From the NCBI GenBank assembly GCA_963855995.1, contig OY979717.1, positions 10,412,001-10,476,000 on the forward strand: DNA of 64,000 nucleotides. The letters run 5' to 3'. Position 1 is the stretch's first letter, and the number at the start of each line of letters is the position of its first letter. The notes beneath the pieces were generated by a model. That model had not been told where the DNA came from. It made no database searches and worked only from the letters and a program-made list of their open reading frames with translations. The translations under genes were made by a program, and so were the position numbers. Of this stretch, positions 62,961 through 64,000 are shown piece by piece. Origin of the DNA: Muricea muricata. Lineage: Eukaryota; Cnidaria; Anthozoa; Malacalcyonacea; Plexauridae.

Positions 62961-63110
62961 ACTTTGTCTTTATCTTTTTCTTTTATTACTCTTCGCGTAA
63001 GCTAGCTGATGTCGAGAAAAAACTTCTAGCTCGCGGTCTAATTGAGATAAGTTCTTTTTTTAGATCTAAGCAAAACTCTAATGACCTGTAGGGGCAGGAA
63101 GATAAAATTA

Positions 63111-63195
63111 ATTTAGATGTACAATACTTATCGTAATTAGAGCATTCTGTAACATTTTTAATTATATCAGTTCGATAAATAAAGTATGTATAATG
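63111..63195 (+). repeat. Dispersed repeat pair, copy b
   Basis: Homologous to 59387-59449 with a short insertion (ATTTTTAATTATATCAG region). It lies between the putative small gene and the coiled-coil exon. Confidence 0.6.
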
Positions 63196-63711
63196 ATAAA
63201 ACGCAAAATAATAATGACAATAGCATGACAGCAGTGTCGATCTGCACAACATCATTTTGCATGCGACACGTGGACGTGTGCACATCAGCTTTTTAAAGTA
63301 CATTAAAATCAGTCCAAGAAATAAAATGTCACAAGTTATGTTAACCTGATGAATTAAGAAGTTGTGACGCTACAAAATTTAGGAAATACTCTAATTTCAG
63401 CAACAATTATACACATTTATTCTTTTTTTATAACCCCCCTCTCAAATCACGAATGCGTTGCGTTTCGGAAACTATTTCGCTGCCTCAGTGACCATCGGTG
63501 GATGGGCCTCTGTTTTAGTTATCTGATAGAAAGCGCGATGGAATCTGAATTTCTACGAGACATTTCCGCGCGAGGTGCATGGATTTCATCGAAATTTTGA
63601 AAGACAATAAGAAATAGCTTTCAAAACATAATTAAAGACTTTACCGAAAATGAAGAAAAATGCTAAGTACTATACAACAAAAGGAATATGGTTGGCATGA
63701 ATACTCAATAC

Positions 63712-64000
63712 CTTGCAAAGTAACTGTAGAATCTTTTGGCAAGATGGATCCTTTTGTATCAATCATAATAGGTTGGGCCATCCGAAAATCGACTTGAGAA
63801 TAAAATGTTTCGCAAATAGACGTCTTTTTCCCGGTCATTTCGTTAAGAACGTGTTTTAACTTTTTTAATTTCTTTATTTGATTATCCATGACCATTGATT
63901 GTGATTGCAATACATCAGATTCCTGACGCAAGCGTTCTTCGTGCACTGCCAGTGATTGCTGGTTCAAGTGAAGACGAAATGATAACGTATCAATAAGATT
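63712..64000 (-). CDS. Coiled-coil exon, probably upstream part of the fibrinogen-like gene (cut by window edge)
   Basis: The frame is open from the right edge and reads HLNQQSLAVHEERLRQESD, then DNQIKKLKKLKHVLNEM. This is a heptad-like, charged stretch of about 58 residues consistent with a coiled coil, followed by SICETFYSQVDFR and DSTVTLQ. It ends at donor CAAG|GTATTG (phase 1). That phase fits the main exon at 59204, giving the junction residue Val. Coiled coil ahead of a fibrinogen-like head is the usual plan of oligomeric fibrinogen-related lectins. The link across 4.5 kb is inferred; it could belong to a neighbouring gene. Confidence 0.65.

Larger units (their letters stand above)
59205..63711 (-). 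other. Putative 4.5-kb intron loaded with MITEs
   Basis: Between the phase-1 donor at 63711 and the phase-1 acceptor at 59205 lie several fold-back elements and a possible opposite-strand gene, listed separately. No further minus-strand exon with good splice signals was found. Confidence 0.5.

Overview
The window is animal genomic DNA, most likely from a cnidarian and possibly an anthozoan. That placement rests on AT-rich sequence, GT-AG introns, an intronless rhodopsin-like GPCR, Ig exons that are all phase 1-1, a fibrinogen-like secreted protein that looks like coral skeletal-matrix proteins, an astacin relic, and a very high load of small inverted-repeat transposons. No species can be named from the sequence alone.

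Layout. (1) 0-3.5 kb: three phase-1-1 exons on the minus strand, each encoding one Ig domain of a multi-Ig protein that runs off the left edge. LINE debris and a dispersed repeat sit next to them. (2) 3.5-41 kb: essentially gene-free AT-rich DNA. It holds fold-back elements, hAT-type MITEs with 8-bp duplications, a dead Tc1-like transposase, a tRNA-derived repeat and a nested cluster of TA-target MITEs at 37.4-39.3 kb. (3) 41.9-47 kb: a 275-bp TA microsatellite, then four cut-and-paste elements with identifiable target duplications (TCTAAAGC, TTAA, TA, TA) and a broken astacin-like exon. (4) 48.5-52.4 kb: two weak exon candidates on the plus strand, then a minus-strand three-exon gene for a secreted Cys/Trp repeat protein. 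Its last repeat is frameshifted, and intron 1 holds a LINE copy with its target-site duplication. (5) 55.4-56.3 kb: the GPCR. (6) 57.3 kb to the right edge, minus strand: a gene for a protein with a coiled coil, a LamG-like domain and a fibrinogen-like domain. Its 4.5-kb intron carries nested MITEs and a possible small gene on the opposite strand.

The genes do not form a pathway or operon. Several encode secreted or surface proteins: the multi-Ig protein, the Cys-rich secreted repeat protein, the 7TM receptor and the lectin-like fibrinogen-related protein. They may act in recognition or matrix biology, but that is inference. The rest of the window is dominated by transposon fossils. I saw no CRISPR array, rRNA or intact tRNA, and no evidence of a wholly new system. 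The most unusual items are the zero-spacer palindrome at 5.5 kb, the nested MITE stacks, and the reading-frame break in the Cys-rich repeat gene.
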